Notes: generated by a model not told the origin, from the sequence alone. Positions 1 to 7,688 are shown, numbered from the stretch's first letter. The stretch is 41,397 nt of DNA from SAR324 cluster bacterium (GCA_028282885.1 JANQGX010000070.1:1-41397); one strand, 5' to 3'. A program made the numbers and translations.

Positions 1-99
1 ATGACTGGTAAGATAAAACCGGAATCAGTGGTAGGACAAAAACGGAATAGCTGGTAAGTTGGTACCGGAATCAGTGGTAATTAAACCCCGGAATACGCA
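1..99. mobile_element. Terminus of a probable IS21-family insertion sequence (five 23-bp iterated repeats)
   Basis: Units of the form accggaatcagtggta end at 10, 33, 56 and 79, an exact 23-bp period. A fifth, degenerate unit keeps ggaat in phase at 90-94. Tandem CGGAAT..TGGTA-type repeats near the termini are a known trait of IS21-family elements, where the transposase binds several sites. Read on the minus strand, the end would begin near TGCGTATTCCGG at about position 99, fitting the TG...CA ends of the family. The transposase genes would lie left of the window, so only the end is seen. The repeats are observed; the IS21 assignment is inferred. Confidence 0.6.
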
Positions 100-417
100 T
101 CTTGTCTGGGCTTTTGGAAAAAGTCTTGTGAATACACATACATCCGTCTTGCCATACTTTTGGCTTCTCTGAGAAGTCCAGTACGCAAAGAAATTAATAC
201 TTCATTTTGACCAAGAACCGACTGCAGATATCTTTTGGTATAGATGACCTAAAATAGAATGAGGAACTATTCGGTTTTTTGACGAGATAGGTGTTAGACT
301 TGTGCATTTTTGAACCAGAATTGTGACACAAATCGTGACACTTCGGCAAAAATGGTAAAAAGTCTACTCGGTATGCTGATCTCTTGTGGAATAAGGGCTG
401 AGGAGGATTCAGAGAGG
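100..417. other. Gene-free flank outside the integrated element, with a gtgacac direct repeat
   Basis: No convincing coding region is visible between the IS-like end and the left att repeat. Two gtgacac copies at 323-329 and 335-341 are 12 bp apart. Short tandem repeats of this sort often lie near att sites as integrase arm sites, so this stretch may be the edge of a second or older element at the same tRNA target. That is inference only. Confidence 0.35.
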
Positions 418-462
418 TGGTAGCGGGGGGGAGACTTGAACTCCCGACCTTACGATTATGAG
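418..462. repeat. Left attachment site: 45-bp copy of the tRNA 3' end
   Basis: This 45-bp stretch is identical to 7853-7897, the 3' portion (CCA end through the anticodon loop) of the tRNA gene at the right boundary. Identity stops abruptly at both edges (417 versus 7852, 463 versus 7898). A partial tRNA copy at one end and the intact tRNA at the other is the classic footprint of site-specific integration by a tyrosine recombinase. The integrase gene starts 204 bp inside this copy. Confidence 0.92.
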
Positions 463-602
463 CCTCACTTCATTAAACAAATTGAAAAACACCGACCTTT
501 TCTGAAATTTGATAAACCTACTATTTTCTTTGTTTTTATAGATTTTTTGTGATAGTTTTGTTTCATAGTTATTCAATTACATTTTCCTTTTGCCAATGTC
601 AA

Positions 603-644
603 TAGTAGTCCATTTAGTAGTCCAGGCTCCAAATTGGACTACTA
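603..644. promoter_or_regulatory. Left arm-type sites: repeated and inverted tagtagtcca upstream of int
   Basis: Two direct copies of tagtagtcca (603-612 and 615-624) are followed by an inverted copy, ttggactacta, at 634-644, just before the integrase start. The 19-bp core tagtccatttagtagtcca (606-624) recurs exactly at 7761-7779 near the other end of the element. The position between att and int, and the match at the opposite end, suggest integrase or AlpA/Xis arm-binding sites. They may also autoregulate int. Confidence 0.6.
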
Positions 645-665
645 AACTTCTCAAGAGGGGGTGTC

Positions 666-1925
666 ATGAATCCAGCTTCCCAAAAAACCAACAACAACTC
701 TCTTTCTGATAAAGGGATTAAAGCATTAAAACAAAAAGAAAAAGAATACTCAATATCCGACGGCAACTCTGGACTATCGCTCCGAATCTTTCCTGGTGGT
801 AGAAAATCCTTCCAATATCGTTACAAGCTTCCAGGCTGGAAGCATTATAAGCGCTTTGTTTATGGCGATTACCCTTGTTTATCGTTAAAAGAAGCTCGCA
901 AACGACATACTGAAGCTAAAAAGAAAGTCCAAACCGGTATCGATCTGAATGTTGAGAAAAAAACAAGAATACAGAAAGAAATGGTTGAGCCATCCGTCGA
1001 AGTATCGTTTCAAGAATACAAGATCCATTACCTTGAGAAGGAGCTAAAAAGACCTGAAAGACAAGTCTATTATTTTAAAAAGGACATTATTCCCGCTGTT
1101 GGTCTTATGAAGACAAAAAACGTCACCAGAAGGCATCTAATCGATATTTTAGATAAGATTGTAGACAGGGGTGCTCCTATAAACGCAAATCGGACTTTAT
1201 CAGCCTTAAAACGCTTTTTTGGGTTTTGTGTCGAGAGGGGTATTATTGATGATAATCCCGCTCTGCAAATCAGCAAAAAATCAGTAGGCGGAAGCGAGAA
1301 GCCCAAGAAGCGTTTTCTCAATGAATCAGAAATAAAAAAATTCTGGGAAGCTGTTGACACTGCTCCCTTTTCTAGGCAAGTACAACTTGTTCTTAAAATT
1401 CTCATGCTGACTGGGCAGAGGGTAGGGGAGCTTTGCAATGCTGAATGGAATGAGATTGATTTTAAGACAGGCCTTTGGCTTATTCCAGAGGAAAAAAGTA
1501 AAAATGGCGACGCTAATCAAGTTCCATTGACGCATGAAGCTCAGCTTTGTTTCAGTGAACTATCAGTATTAGCAGGCTCAAGCAGATTTGTTTGCCAATC
1601 CCCACAGGCAAAAAATCAGGAAAAGCCAATCCTTCCAACAACAGTGAACAGGGCGGTGAAAAGGCATCAGAAACACTTCGACATCGACAAATGGACACCT
1701 CACGATTTAAGAAGAACCATATCAACCCAACTTAACGAATTAGGAGCACTCCCCCATGTTGTGGAGAAAATTTTAAACCACAAGATGCAAGGCGTGATGG
1801 CAGTCTACAATAAGGCGGAGTACTTGGATGAAAAAAAGGAAGCTCTGTTGTTATGGTCCGAGAAGATAAAGCAGATCATGAACTCTGACGATAACAAGAT
1901 CATAACCTTTAAAAAAAGCAGCTAA
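666..1925 (+). CDS. int: Tyrosine recombinase integrase, P4-like
   Basis: This site-specific recombinase should integrate and excise the element at the neighbouring tRNA gene. The 419-residue length is typical of P4-type integrases. The N-terminal ~90 residues match the DUF4102-type arm-binding domain, residues ~110-200 form the core-binding SAM-like domain, and the rest is catalytic. The active-site set is complete: R252 (GQRVGEL), a lysine near 277-279, H346 and R349 (PHDLRRT), H372 (LNHK) and the nucleophile Y381 (AVYNKAEY). The start at 666 follows an aagaggggg ribosome site. The gene lies 204 bp from the left att copy and is followed 7 bp later by the next gene, so both are probably co-transcribed. 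No defect is visible, so the element could still be mobile. Confidence 0.95.
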   Translation: MNPASQKTNNNSLSDKGIKALKQKEKEYSISDGNSGLSLRIFPGGRKSFQYRYKLPGWKHYKRFVYGDYPCLSLKEARKRHTEAKKKVQTGIDLNVEKKTRIQKEMVEPSVEVSFQEYKIHYLEKELKRPERQVYYFKKDIIPAVGLMKTKNVTRRHLIDILDKIVDRGAPINANRTLSALKRFFGFCVERGIIDDNPALQISKKSVGGSEKPKKRFLNESEIKKFWEAVDTAPFSRQVQLVLKILMLTGQRVGELCNAEWNEIDFKTGLWLIPEEKSKNGDANQVPLTHEAQLCFSELSVLAGSSRFVCQSPQAKNQEKPILPTTVNRAVKRHQKHFDIDKWTPHDLRRTISTQLNELGALPHVVEKILNHKMQGVMAVYNKAEYLDEKKEALLLWSEKIKQIMNSDDNKIITFKKSS

Positions 1926-1932
1926 TTTACCG

Positions 1933-2697
1933 ATGATACCATTTTCCTTTGAATTTCAACCGGCAGACATAAACTCCAAACAGGACTACCTCTTTCTAGA
2001 CAAGCGGGAAAAGAATTACCTTCCATTTTGGGGTTGGCAATTTATCCGAAGGAGTGAGGAGTACCATAAATACTACGAAGACGAAATAAACCTGTTTTTG
2101 AACTCTCAAATCGAAAAAGGAGTTAAGCTTGACGAAGTTCAGGTAGAGTTGCCTGTAGCTTGGAAGCTAGAGAATGCAAAAAGATATCTGTCAGACAAAT
2201 GGATGATTATAATCCATGACCCAAACAGCTTAATCAATTGGAATTGCCATAACAGGGTTAAATACAAAGAGCATGTTTCTTTCGGAAAACCTTTTACTGT
2301 CGACACGCCACGAGGCAATATCTTGTTTGAGATCGACCAATCAAGATCATCAAGCGAAAACCTAAAATCTTTTAAGGAGTGTTTAGATAAATGGAGTAGG
2401 GTCTTTGGGATGATTGACATAAACCCTAACAAAGAGTTCATCAAAGATCCCAGGAAGCAATGGGATGAATGGTCTCATTATTTATGGCTTTTAGACCTAA
2501 AGTTGAGCGGACGCACATACAAAGACATCGCTAAGTTATTGGAAGGCACTGATTCAGATACACATGATGCTAATTACAATAAAGTCATAAAGAATTTTCA
2601 ACGAATAGATGATATCTTAACCCAAGACTACAAAAAACTAATCAAGTATTCACACGTTTCACTTCTAAATCCCAAATCTCCAAGATCAAAGGCATAA
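1933..2697 (+). CDS. Mobile-element protein resembling DUF2285-type 'transcriptional regulator-like' proteins
   Basis: This 254-residue protein is of uncertain function. Two segments are suggestive. Around residues 30-50 a stretch (WGWQFIRRSEEYHKYYED) resembles the N-terminal box of proteobacterial mobile-element proteins annotated as transcriptional-regulator-like. Around residues 180-205 a stretch (LWLLDLKLSGRTYKDIAKLL) resembles the DUF2285 helix-turn-helix motif. No catalytic motif, signal peptide or membrane segment is seen. It starts 7 bp after int and probably shares its transcript. A DNA-binding accessory or regulatory role is inferred from the C-terminal helix-turn-helix-like segment and the location. 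The family match is from memory of motif shape and is moderate. Confidence 0.6.
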   Translation: MIPFSFEFQPADINSKQDYLFLDKREKNYLPFWGWQFIRRSEEYHKYYEDEINLFLNSQIEKGVKLDEVQVELPVAWKLENAKRYLSDKWMIIIHDPNSLINWNCHNRVKYKEHVSFGKPFTVDTPRGNILFEIDQSRSSSENLKSFKECLDKWSRVFGMIDINPNKEFIKDPRKQWDEWSHYLWLLDLKLSGRTYKDIAKLLEGTDSDTHDANYNKVIKNFQRIDDILTQDYKKLIKYSHVSLLNPKSPRSKA

Positions 2698-2891
2698 ACT
2701 TCGCCGGTATCAAGGAATTTTTTCCTCTACAGCCCTCTCTATTACAGCATTTCAGCTAAGTGCAGGAAACTCCAAATTATCTTTCACTACAAAACTTCTC
2801 AGCCTTTTGTTCAAATTAAGTCATAGCGCTGCAAAAAGAATCTTGGAGCTCCTTTCAGATTCACCTGTAAACATTTATCAAGAGGTAGACA

Positions 2892-3080
2892 ATGGAAAAC
2901 GATTCGATTTTGAGATGGCCTCAAGTTGCCAAATTGACAAACTTGAGTCGTACAACAATATGGAGAATGGAAAAAGAAGGAACCTTTCCAAAACGAGTCA
3001 AAATAGGCCCTCATTCTGTTGGTTGGAAGTCGAGTGACATTCAAGAATGGTTAAAGACGCTGAAAGAGGTCGAACCATGA
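2892..3080 (+). CDS. AlpA-family excisionase/regulator
   Basis: A 62-residue protein with the compact winged helix-turn-helix of AlpA/MerR-like excisionases. The conserved layout is visible: LRWPQVAKLTNLSRTTIWRM (recognition helix), then GTFPKRVKIGPHSVGWKSSDIQEWL. In P4-like elements AlpA activates int or acts as a recombination directionality factor, so this is the best candidate for the excision switch. An agaggt ribosome site lies just upstream of the ATG. The stop overlaps the next start (ATGA at 3077-3080), so the two genes are translationally coupled. Confidence 0.85.
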   Translation: MENDSILRWPQVAKLTNLSRTTIWRMEKEGTFPKRVKIGPHSVGWKSSDIQEWLKTLKEVEP

Positions 3081-3388
3081 ATTATACAGATTTATCAGAG
3101 AAACCGGATTTCAAAACTGTTCTGAAGTACTACGGCGTCCCTTTTAAAACGATTTGTCAACAGTGTCCCTTTCCAAGGCATGATGATAAGAATCCAAGCC
3201 ATAGACACTGGCCAGAGGGAACAGGATATTTCTGCACCTGCTCCTATGGTGATTCGTTTAACTTCATTGCATACATGGAAGAGATTTTGGAACCGGGAGA
3301 GAGATTTGAGGATCATCCGGGAACGTTCAAGATGGTCCAGGAGATATCCAAGACCATCTTTGAACAAGAGCAAGAAGATATAATTTAA
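3077..3388 (+). CDS. Stand-alone CHC2 zinc-finger protein (primase-type DNA-binding domain)
   Basis: About 103 residues beginning MNYTDLSEKP. The motif C-x2-C-PF-x2-H, then an aromatic-C-x-C and GDSFNFI, matches the N-terminal zinc ribbon of DnaG-type primases (CPFHxEKTPSF ... CFxCGxxGDxIxF). The TOPRIM catalytic domain is absent, so it cannot be a primase on its own. It may deliver template contacts to a replication protein or be a remnant of a larger P4-alpha-type primase-helicase. The start at 3077 overlaps the AlpA stop and has a gaaagaggt ribosome site. An in-frame start at 3047 would lie inside the AlpA gene and is less likely. Confidence 0.75.
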   Translation: MNYTDLSEKPDFKTVLKYYGVPFKTICQQCPFPRHDDKNPSHRHWPEGTGYFCTCSYGDSFNFIAYMEEILEPGERFEDHPGTFKMVQEISKTIFEQEQEDII

Positions 3389-3393
3389 CCATT

Positions 3394-3417
3394 CGTTTCC
3401 TGTTGCAGCAGGAAACG
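3394..3417 (+). terminator. Hairpin after the int-alpA-CHC2 operon
   Basis: A 9-bp perfect stem (CGTTTCCTG / CAGGAAACG) with a 6-nt loop begins 6 bp after the CHC2 stop and is followed by acttttcg. It probably ends the first transcription unit of the element. Confidence 0.65.
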
Positions 3418-3538
3418 ACTTTTCGTTGTACATGCAATATGGTCTCTTCTATTGTTCATATTACCCTTTACAGGAGCCTCATGTCAATTCATCAGTCTTC
3501 TCTTATCAGGTATTAGGAACCGATTTAAGTGGCCATAT

Positions 3539-3555
3539 TGCTCCTTTAAGGAGCA
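3539..3555 (+). promoter_or_regulatory. Palindrome that contains the Shine-Dalgarno of the replication-like gene
   Basis: An 8-bp perfect inverted repeat (TGCTCCTT-t-AAGGAGCA) has its right arm as the ribosome-binding site (AAGGAG at 3548-3553, 5 nt before the ATG at 3559). As DNA it could be a repressor operator; as RNA it would pair the ribosome site with its own complement. Either way translation or transcription of the downstream gene is likely controlled here. The XRE protein at 5086-5313 is a possible binder. Confidence 0.5.
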
Positions 3556-3558
3556 GAT

Positions 3559-4290
3559 ATGGAAAACTATAAAAAATACCTTCCGATTTTTAATGCAATT
3601 GAGAATGCGAAAAAGTGTTATCAAAACATTCTTCCATACAATTTGGTTGCTGAGCTTCATCTTCCTGACGCATTGATACTCCAGCAAATATCTTATTGGA
3701 CTCCTCACATGAAGGTAAAAAGAGATGGATACTTGTGGGCTGCAAAACCAATAATTCGATGGGTATTGGAATGTGGAACACCACGTTCAACAGTCAGAAG
3801 ATCGCTTCGACGATTAAAAGAGAAAGGGCTTATTGATACAAAGAATTATTTATACGGATACTTGAGACAGAACCATGTTCGAATTATTTGGGAAAACTTC
3901 CTACCAAAGTACTTCGAGGCATCTTTATTTCTAATGGATAATATTTACCTGTCGGAAATGACCACAATGGGCATCCCCAATTGGTCAGAGTGGTCAGATG
4001 ATATAATAATTAATTACAAAGAGAATTTATTAGAGAACAAAAAGGCGGTTGTTCCAACCGCCCCTAAATATTTTATCCAAAGGGAAGATATAGAAGTAAT
4101 TATAGAGGAGATAAATAGGGTTATAAATGGAAGTATTAAGAAAAGTAAAGGGAGTATTATGGATGCCTTTGATAATAGTGAAGGGGGTATTATAGACAAC
4201 GTAGATAGTATTATGAATAGCCCTGATTATCATGAAGGAAATTTTCTTGATGATGAGGATAGTATTATGAATGCCTCTGATTATTATTAA
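3559..4290 (+). CDS. Winged-helix protein resembling replication initiators, with an 18-residue C-terminal repeat
   Basis: A 243-residue protein. Residues ~25-110 look like the helix-turn-helix N-terminal domain common in phage and plasmid replication proteins (LPDALILQQISYW, then STVRRSLRRLKEKGLI as a winged-helix recognition segment). No ATPase or nuclease motif is present. From residue 199 an 18-residue acidic repeat starting SIM(D/N) occurs twice in full and once in part. The DNA period is exactly 54 bp and continues past the stop codon, so the protein may once have been longer. It is the best candidate for an element replication initiator, but this rests on domain shape and context. Translation is probably controlled through the palindrome covering its ribosome site. 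Confidence 0.6.
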   Translation: MENYKKYLPIFNAIENAKKCYQNILPYNLVAELHLPDALILQQISYWTPHMKVKRDGYLWAAKPIIRWVLECGTPRSTVRRSLRRLKEKGLIDTKNYLYGYLRQNHVRIIWENFLPKYFEASLFLMDNIYLSEMTTMGIPNWSEWSDDIIINYKENLLENKKAVVPTAPKYFIQREDIEVIIEEINRVINGSIKKSKGSIMDAFDNSEGGIIDNVDSIMNSPDYHEGNFLDDEDSIMNASDYY

Positions 4291-4314
4291 GGGCATATTT
4301 TGGATGATTAACAA
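4153..4314 (+). repeat. Three 54-bp direct repeats crossing the stop codon of the replication-like gene
   Basis: Units begin at 4153, 4207 and 4261, each opening with agtattatg(g/a)at and encoding SIMDAFDN.., SIMNSPDY.. and SIMNASDY... In the third unit the codon aligned with the GAA of unit two is TAA, which ends the gene. Unit-like sequence (gggcatattttggatgat) continues after the stop. Degenerate iteron-like DNA inside a replication gene can serve as an origin, but no DnaA box was seen. Confidence 0.65.
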
Positions 4315-5085
4315 TAAAATACGGGTGGAGAGATCTTTAAATGGAAAAAGAAATTGATTTCACCTGATTGCCACCCTAACAGAGGCAATGGATTCCGAAT
4401 GGTGGTAGTAGTTTCGATGAGTGGCATTAAAGATCGAGGCGTACGATCAGATCCTCTTCCCTTCCCAGTAGAATACATGAGGATTTTCTTCTCCTGGCTC
4501 TGGAAAAAGATAGGCGCTTGGATTTCACTTATAGGTTGTAGCGGTTGGAGGGAGCGCTCGCCTGATCAACATACTGGATTCTGATAACAGAATGATTAGG
4601 AAGGAAAGGGGTGGGGGCTTACGGACAAAATCACGGAATTATAATCCGAAAATTAAATCCTTACTCCTGGCAGAATCAATAATATGACTAAGGCTACCAG
4701 ATATAGTCTGACTGAACCCCTCAAACCCTCAGCAATTTGTAGAGGTAGGAAGAAGAATTCAGGCAAAGAAAGAGCACCATTTTTGATAAATTTCAGTGCC
4801 GGATTTATAACTCCCTACCCTATCCATATTCTAGTCTGTCCCTGCCGCTGGATAATAGAAAAATTTCCCAACCAGATTTTCAGGATCGGTTAGCCGGATA
4901 TTATTAGCAAACATTTTAAATGGACAGAATAGGTACCAGATTATCAAGGCGACTAGGGGGTACTGGCTTCAAATCGTAATAGGGTGATCCTTTTAATCCT
5001 GGGCGGGGTGTTTATTCTATATAGGGTAAAATAGGGATGTTATAACGGAGGTGGGTTAATGTACGCCTTAGACTGCTATCATTCT
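4315..5085. other. 770 bp with no convincing gene inside the element
   Basis: Only short open frames (4354-4584 and 4684-4893) exist. They lack ribosome sites, recognisable motifs and protein-like composition. The stretch may be decayed genes or hold an origin; no DnaA boxes, tRNA or clear hairpin array was found by eye. Confidence 0.4.
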
Positions 5086-5313
5086 TTAGATTTTCTCCTG
5101 AACCATCACAAACAGTTCCGAGATCTGAGTTTTCAGCGCCTTGGATAGCTTCTCTATATTCCCCAGAGTAATATTTTTCTCTCCTCTCTCAATCATCCCG
5201 ATATAAGTCCGGTGAAGCTTTGCCTGTTCCGCAAGCTTTTCTTGTGATAGACCTGCTTCAAGTCTTTTCCTTTTTACAGCTCGACCAAATCTCTTCTGAA
5301 TATTCTTACTCAT
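5086..5313 (-). CDS. XRE/Cro-CI family transcriptional regulator
   Basis: A 75-residue single-domain helix-turn-helix protein. The fold is clear: RKRLEAGLSQEKLAEQAKLH as helices 2-3, then RTYIGMIERGEKNITLGNIE for helices 3-4. Length and motif match small repressors and controller (C) proteins of restriction systems and temperate elements. It is the only minus-strand gene in the element. The 250-bp AT-rich region upstream of it (5314-5562) is the likely divergent control region with the lipoprotein gene at 5563. No restriction or modification gene is nearby, so a role as the element's own repressor is inferred. Confidence 0.88.
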   Translation of the reverse strand: MSKNIQKRFGRAVKRKRLEAGLSQEKLAEQAKLHRTYIGMIERGEKNITLGNIEKLSKALKTQISELFVMVQEKI

Positions 5314-5562
5314 GATAGGCTCTGATTGTTGATAATCAGTCCTATCTTAGGTGAGAATGGTAACTTTAAGTCGACATACTACTATTAGCAAATAACATAT
5401 ATTAGCTTGAATTTTCTGAATATACATTCTATATATCAATATACAAAATGACCGGAATTTCTTCGGGGTGAGTTTTTCCTGATTGGAATTGCGGAAAAGA
5501 CTCAATAGTATGGCGTTCAGTCCAAGGGTACTCCCTCACAGATTCAACAATATCCGGATGAT

Positions 5563-5799
5563 ATGAAAAAATTTATTCTGATTTTAATTTTGGTATCGTC
5601 GAGTTGCTCATCATACTCTTATAGACATCCTACCAAATCCAGGGCGGATTATCATCATGACGCATTTATCTGCGAGGATTATGCAGAAGTGAAGTATTAC
5701 CGGTGTGTGAATGCTCCAGGATGTATTGCGTGGGGTAAAACATCTTTTTTTAATGACTGCATGAGAAGGCGATTCGGCTGGCAAGTGATCGAGCATTAA
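5563..5799 (+). CDS. Small cysteine-containing lipoprotein
   Basis: A 78-residue protein of unknown family. The N-terminus (MKKFILILILVSSSC) is a lipoprotein signal with a lipobox ending at C15. The mature part is short and has four further cysteines (in CEDYAEVKYYRC, APGC and NDC), enough for two disulfides in the periplasm. It is cargo-like: small, exported and with no link to recombination. A 14-bp palindrome follows the stop. Confidence 0.6.
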   Translation: MKKFILILILVSSSCSSYSYRHPTKSRADYHHDAFICEDYAEVKYYRCVNAPGCIAWGKTSFFNDCMRRRFGWQVIEH

Positions 5800-6138
5800 A
5801 GAATGGCGAAATTAATTTCGTTCTAGATTGATCGGGGAACGGTGTAAATTGACAAGCCGATCTGACTACTGGCATTGCCTCCATTGACTTTCAGCGGAGT
5901 AAGGTGTAAACAGTCGAACAAACCATCAAACAGATTTAAAGCCATGGTATTTAGTGAGAATCGGAATTAAAAAAACAGTGGCTAATTACTCTACCAGAAG
6001 AATTTTCGGATGATCAGACCAAAAATCAGGTTCAGACAATGTGAGAATATGAGGTGTTTCTTAGCCAGATAACTTGAGATTCAACACATTAGGTCGTGTT
6101 GGGAAGGTCTGATTTTTAATACAAACCAAGGAGAAAAA
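5800..6138. other. Intergenic stretch with a 14-bp palindrome
   Basis: The perfect palindrome CGAAATTAATTTCG (5807-5820) lies 8 bp after the lipoprotein stop and is followed by ttct, so it may act as a weak terminator. Its 12-bp core gaaattaatttc recurs at 7697-7708 near the right end of the element. No gene is visible in the rest. Confidence 0.4.
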
Positions 6139-6699
6139 ATGAAAAGGCTATTTTTACTGGCATTGACCTTGATATTTTGTATTTTCTTTTTTTCATCATG
6201 TGCTGATAGCAGTTCAGACTCGGATTCAGGACCTGATCATACATATAATTATGTATTATACTCGAATGCAGGGAACTTACCAGTTGGAAGGAGAGTTGTA
6301 TATATCATTGCGGAGTGTTCTGATTCAAGGTGCGATACTTTAAGAACACCAGTTCATTTGCTTGAAGCAACAGCAACAGTGAACGGACAGGTGAGCATAT
6401 CACATACGCATCATTATACGGGTTGGTACTGGACAAGCGTTTATATTGATGTTGATAGTACGAACACTTTAACACAAGGCGATTTGATATTTGGAACCAA
6501 TTCGGGAACACCATATGGCAGATTCATGGAATTTTCAAGTGAAGATACGGTGAATACTACAAACTATACTTGGGAGGATGTTGCTGATAGTTTTTTTGGG
6601 GGTTACAGTACATATGATGGAACCAATCAATCGACATGGTCAGTTGAAGTTGAAACACTACATTTAGCCAACGAGCAAGATAGGTCGTTTATTTTTTAA
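6139..6699 (+). CDS. Putative lipoprotein of unknown function
   Basis: 186 residues. The signal (MKRLFLLALTLIFCIFFFSSC) carries a lipobox ending at C21, followed by a Ser/Asp-rich linker (ADSSSDSDSGPD) and a mostly beta, Thr/Tyr-rich domain rich in short alternating strands. Two further cysteines (CSDSRC) could form a disulfide. The strong ribosome site aaggag fixes the start. Outer-membrane or periplasmic attachment is inferred. The family is not recognised. It probably is cargo of the element. Confidence 0.65.
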   Translation: MKRLFLLALTLIFCIFFFSSCADSSSDSDSGPDHTYNYVLYSNAGNLPVGRRVVYIIAECSDSRCDTLRTPVHLLEATATVNGQVSISHTHHYTGWYWTSVYIDVDSTNTLTQGDLIFGTNSGTPYGRFMEFSSEDTVNTTNYTWEDVADSFFGGYSTYDGTNQSTWSVEVETLHLANEQDRSFIF

Positions 6700-6726
6700 A
6701 CAACATTAATTGCAAGACCAATCTGA

Positions 6727-6936
6727 TTGCATGAATATAAATGCGAGCCGCTACAGATAACCGTTGATTTTCTATGGTCTGCCAAGGTAGGAGAATTGCG
6801 GAATATGAGGCAAGGTAAGTATTTCCGCATATTGGCGGACGTTTACGGGGATGGCAAAAGCTTCGCTGCCACCCTGATTCAATCCGGCTTAGTCCGTGAG
6901 TATCACGGCGGATCGAGCCGGGGGTGGTGTAACTGA
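6727..6936 (+). pseudogene. C-terminal remnant of a thermonuclease (SNase)-family protein
   Basis: The 69-codon frame begins at TTG directly after a stop. Its second half, KYFRILADVYGDGKSFAATLIQSGLVREYHGG..WC, matches the end of staphylococcal-nuclease-type domains (GR.LA.VY.DG.. ...L...GLA..Y.GG...WC). The N-terminal half with the catalytic Arg and the Asp calcium ligands is missing, and no ribosome site precedes it. A decayed nuclease gene is the best reading. A short independent protein is possible but cannot be catalytic. Confidence 0.6.
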
Positions 6937-6955
6937 GTTTTAGCAGAGAGGGAAT

Positions 6956-7171
6956 ATGTTTAAAGCAAAAGTTATAAGCGAGAATAATTGCCCTGACCTG
7001 GAATCAGAGATCAATAATTGGTTGAAGGATAAAGAAAATATCGAGATTGTAAGTACAAATCAAACTGAAGGCCCTGGCCTTGATAAGGATACCGAATTGC
7101 CTAGTATTACAGTCACGATTTTTTATAAGGATAATGAGCATAATATAGATCCCTACTTTGAAAAAAAGTAG
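6956..7171 (+). CDS. Small acidic protein, possibly Cse60-like
   Basis: 71 residues, rich in Asp/Glu/Asn, starting MFKAKVISENN with a gaggga ribosome site. The layout (beta strand, then ESEINNWLKD helix, then a strand ending ITVTIFYKD) resembles the small Cse60-type proteins often found in mobile elements. No catalytic residue, signal or membrane segment is visible. The family match is weak; the reading frame itself looks real. Confidence 0.5.
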   Translation: MFKAKVISENNCPDLESEINNWLKDKENIEIVSTNQTEGPGLDKDTELPSITVTIFYKDNEHNIDPYFEKK

Positions 7172-7188
7172 TATCAAAAAACACTATC

Positions 7189-7426
7189 TGTAGGCGCTCG
7201 ATTTCATAAGTCGTTAAACTCGGTACTGCAATAGTTTTTGTGTGAATTCATTTATGGTTCTAACTTGTTAAAAACGGGAGGTTTTTCCTCACTTTCCCAA
7301 CCGGAGTAGATCTCCAGGCATAGGTGCAATTAAAGTGAGCAGAAAGAAGTTTATAAAGTCATTTAATTTGAGCACCTAATAAGCGATGAAAGCAAGTTTG
7401 TTGAATTATAAAATCGAGCGCCTACA
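7189..7426. repeat. 238-bp segment bounded by 21-bp inverted repeats (MITE-like)
   Basis: The arms 7189-7209 and 7406-7426 are complementary at 20 of 21 positions (core gtaggcgctcgattt / aaatcgagcgcctac). The inside has no gene. The size and terminal inverted repeats fit a miniature inverted-repeat element, or one long hairpin. No target-site duplication was found at its edges. Confidence 0.5.
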
Positions 7427-7688
7427 ATTGGTCCCCTCCTTTTTTAGAAACCAAAGAGAAAAAAGATATTGCCCGAACATCTTACTGCAAGCAGCATTTG
7501 ACAATCTGCTTACAAGTATAATGATTCACAATCCTTCCCAATAAAACAGAACGATTTTGCTACTGATTTGCTACAACCTCCCAGCTATCCCTTTAAAAGC
7601 AGACAACGGGATACTTCTCAAAGTAGTATCTGGGTTGGTGGCATTACTGATGTTGAAAAGCATAGTCCTGATGAGTTGGCCAACTGAA

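Noticed and set aside
4354..4584. 76-residue open frame inside the element
   Set aside because: No ribosome site, no motif, and an amino-acid pattern like a chance frame; the neighbouring DNA is not coding-like.
4684..4893. 69-residue open frame inside the element
   Set aside because: No support beyond being open; lies in the gene-free stretch.
7172..7440. Integron attC-like site
   Set aside because: The inverted arms lack the R'/R'' boxes (GTTRRRY and RYYYAAC), and no integrase of integron type is present.
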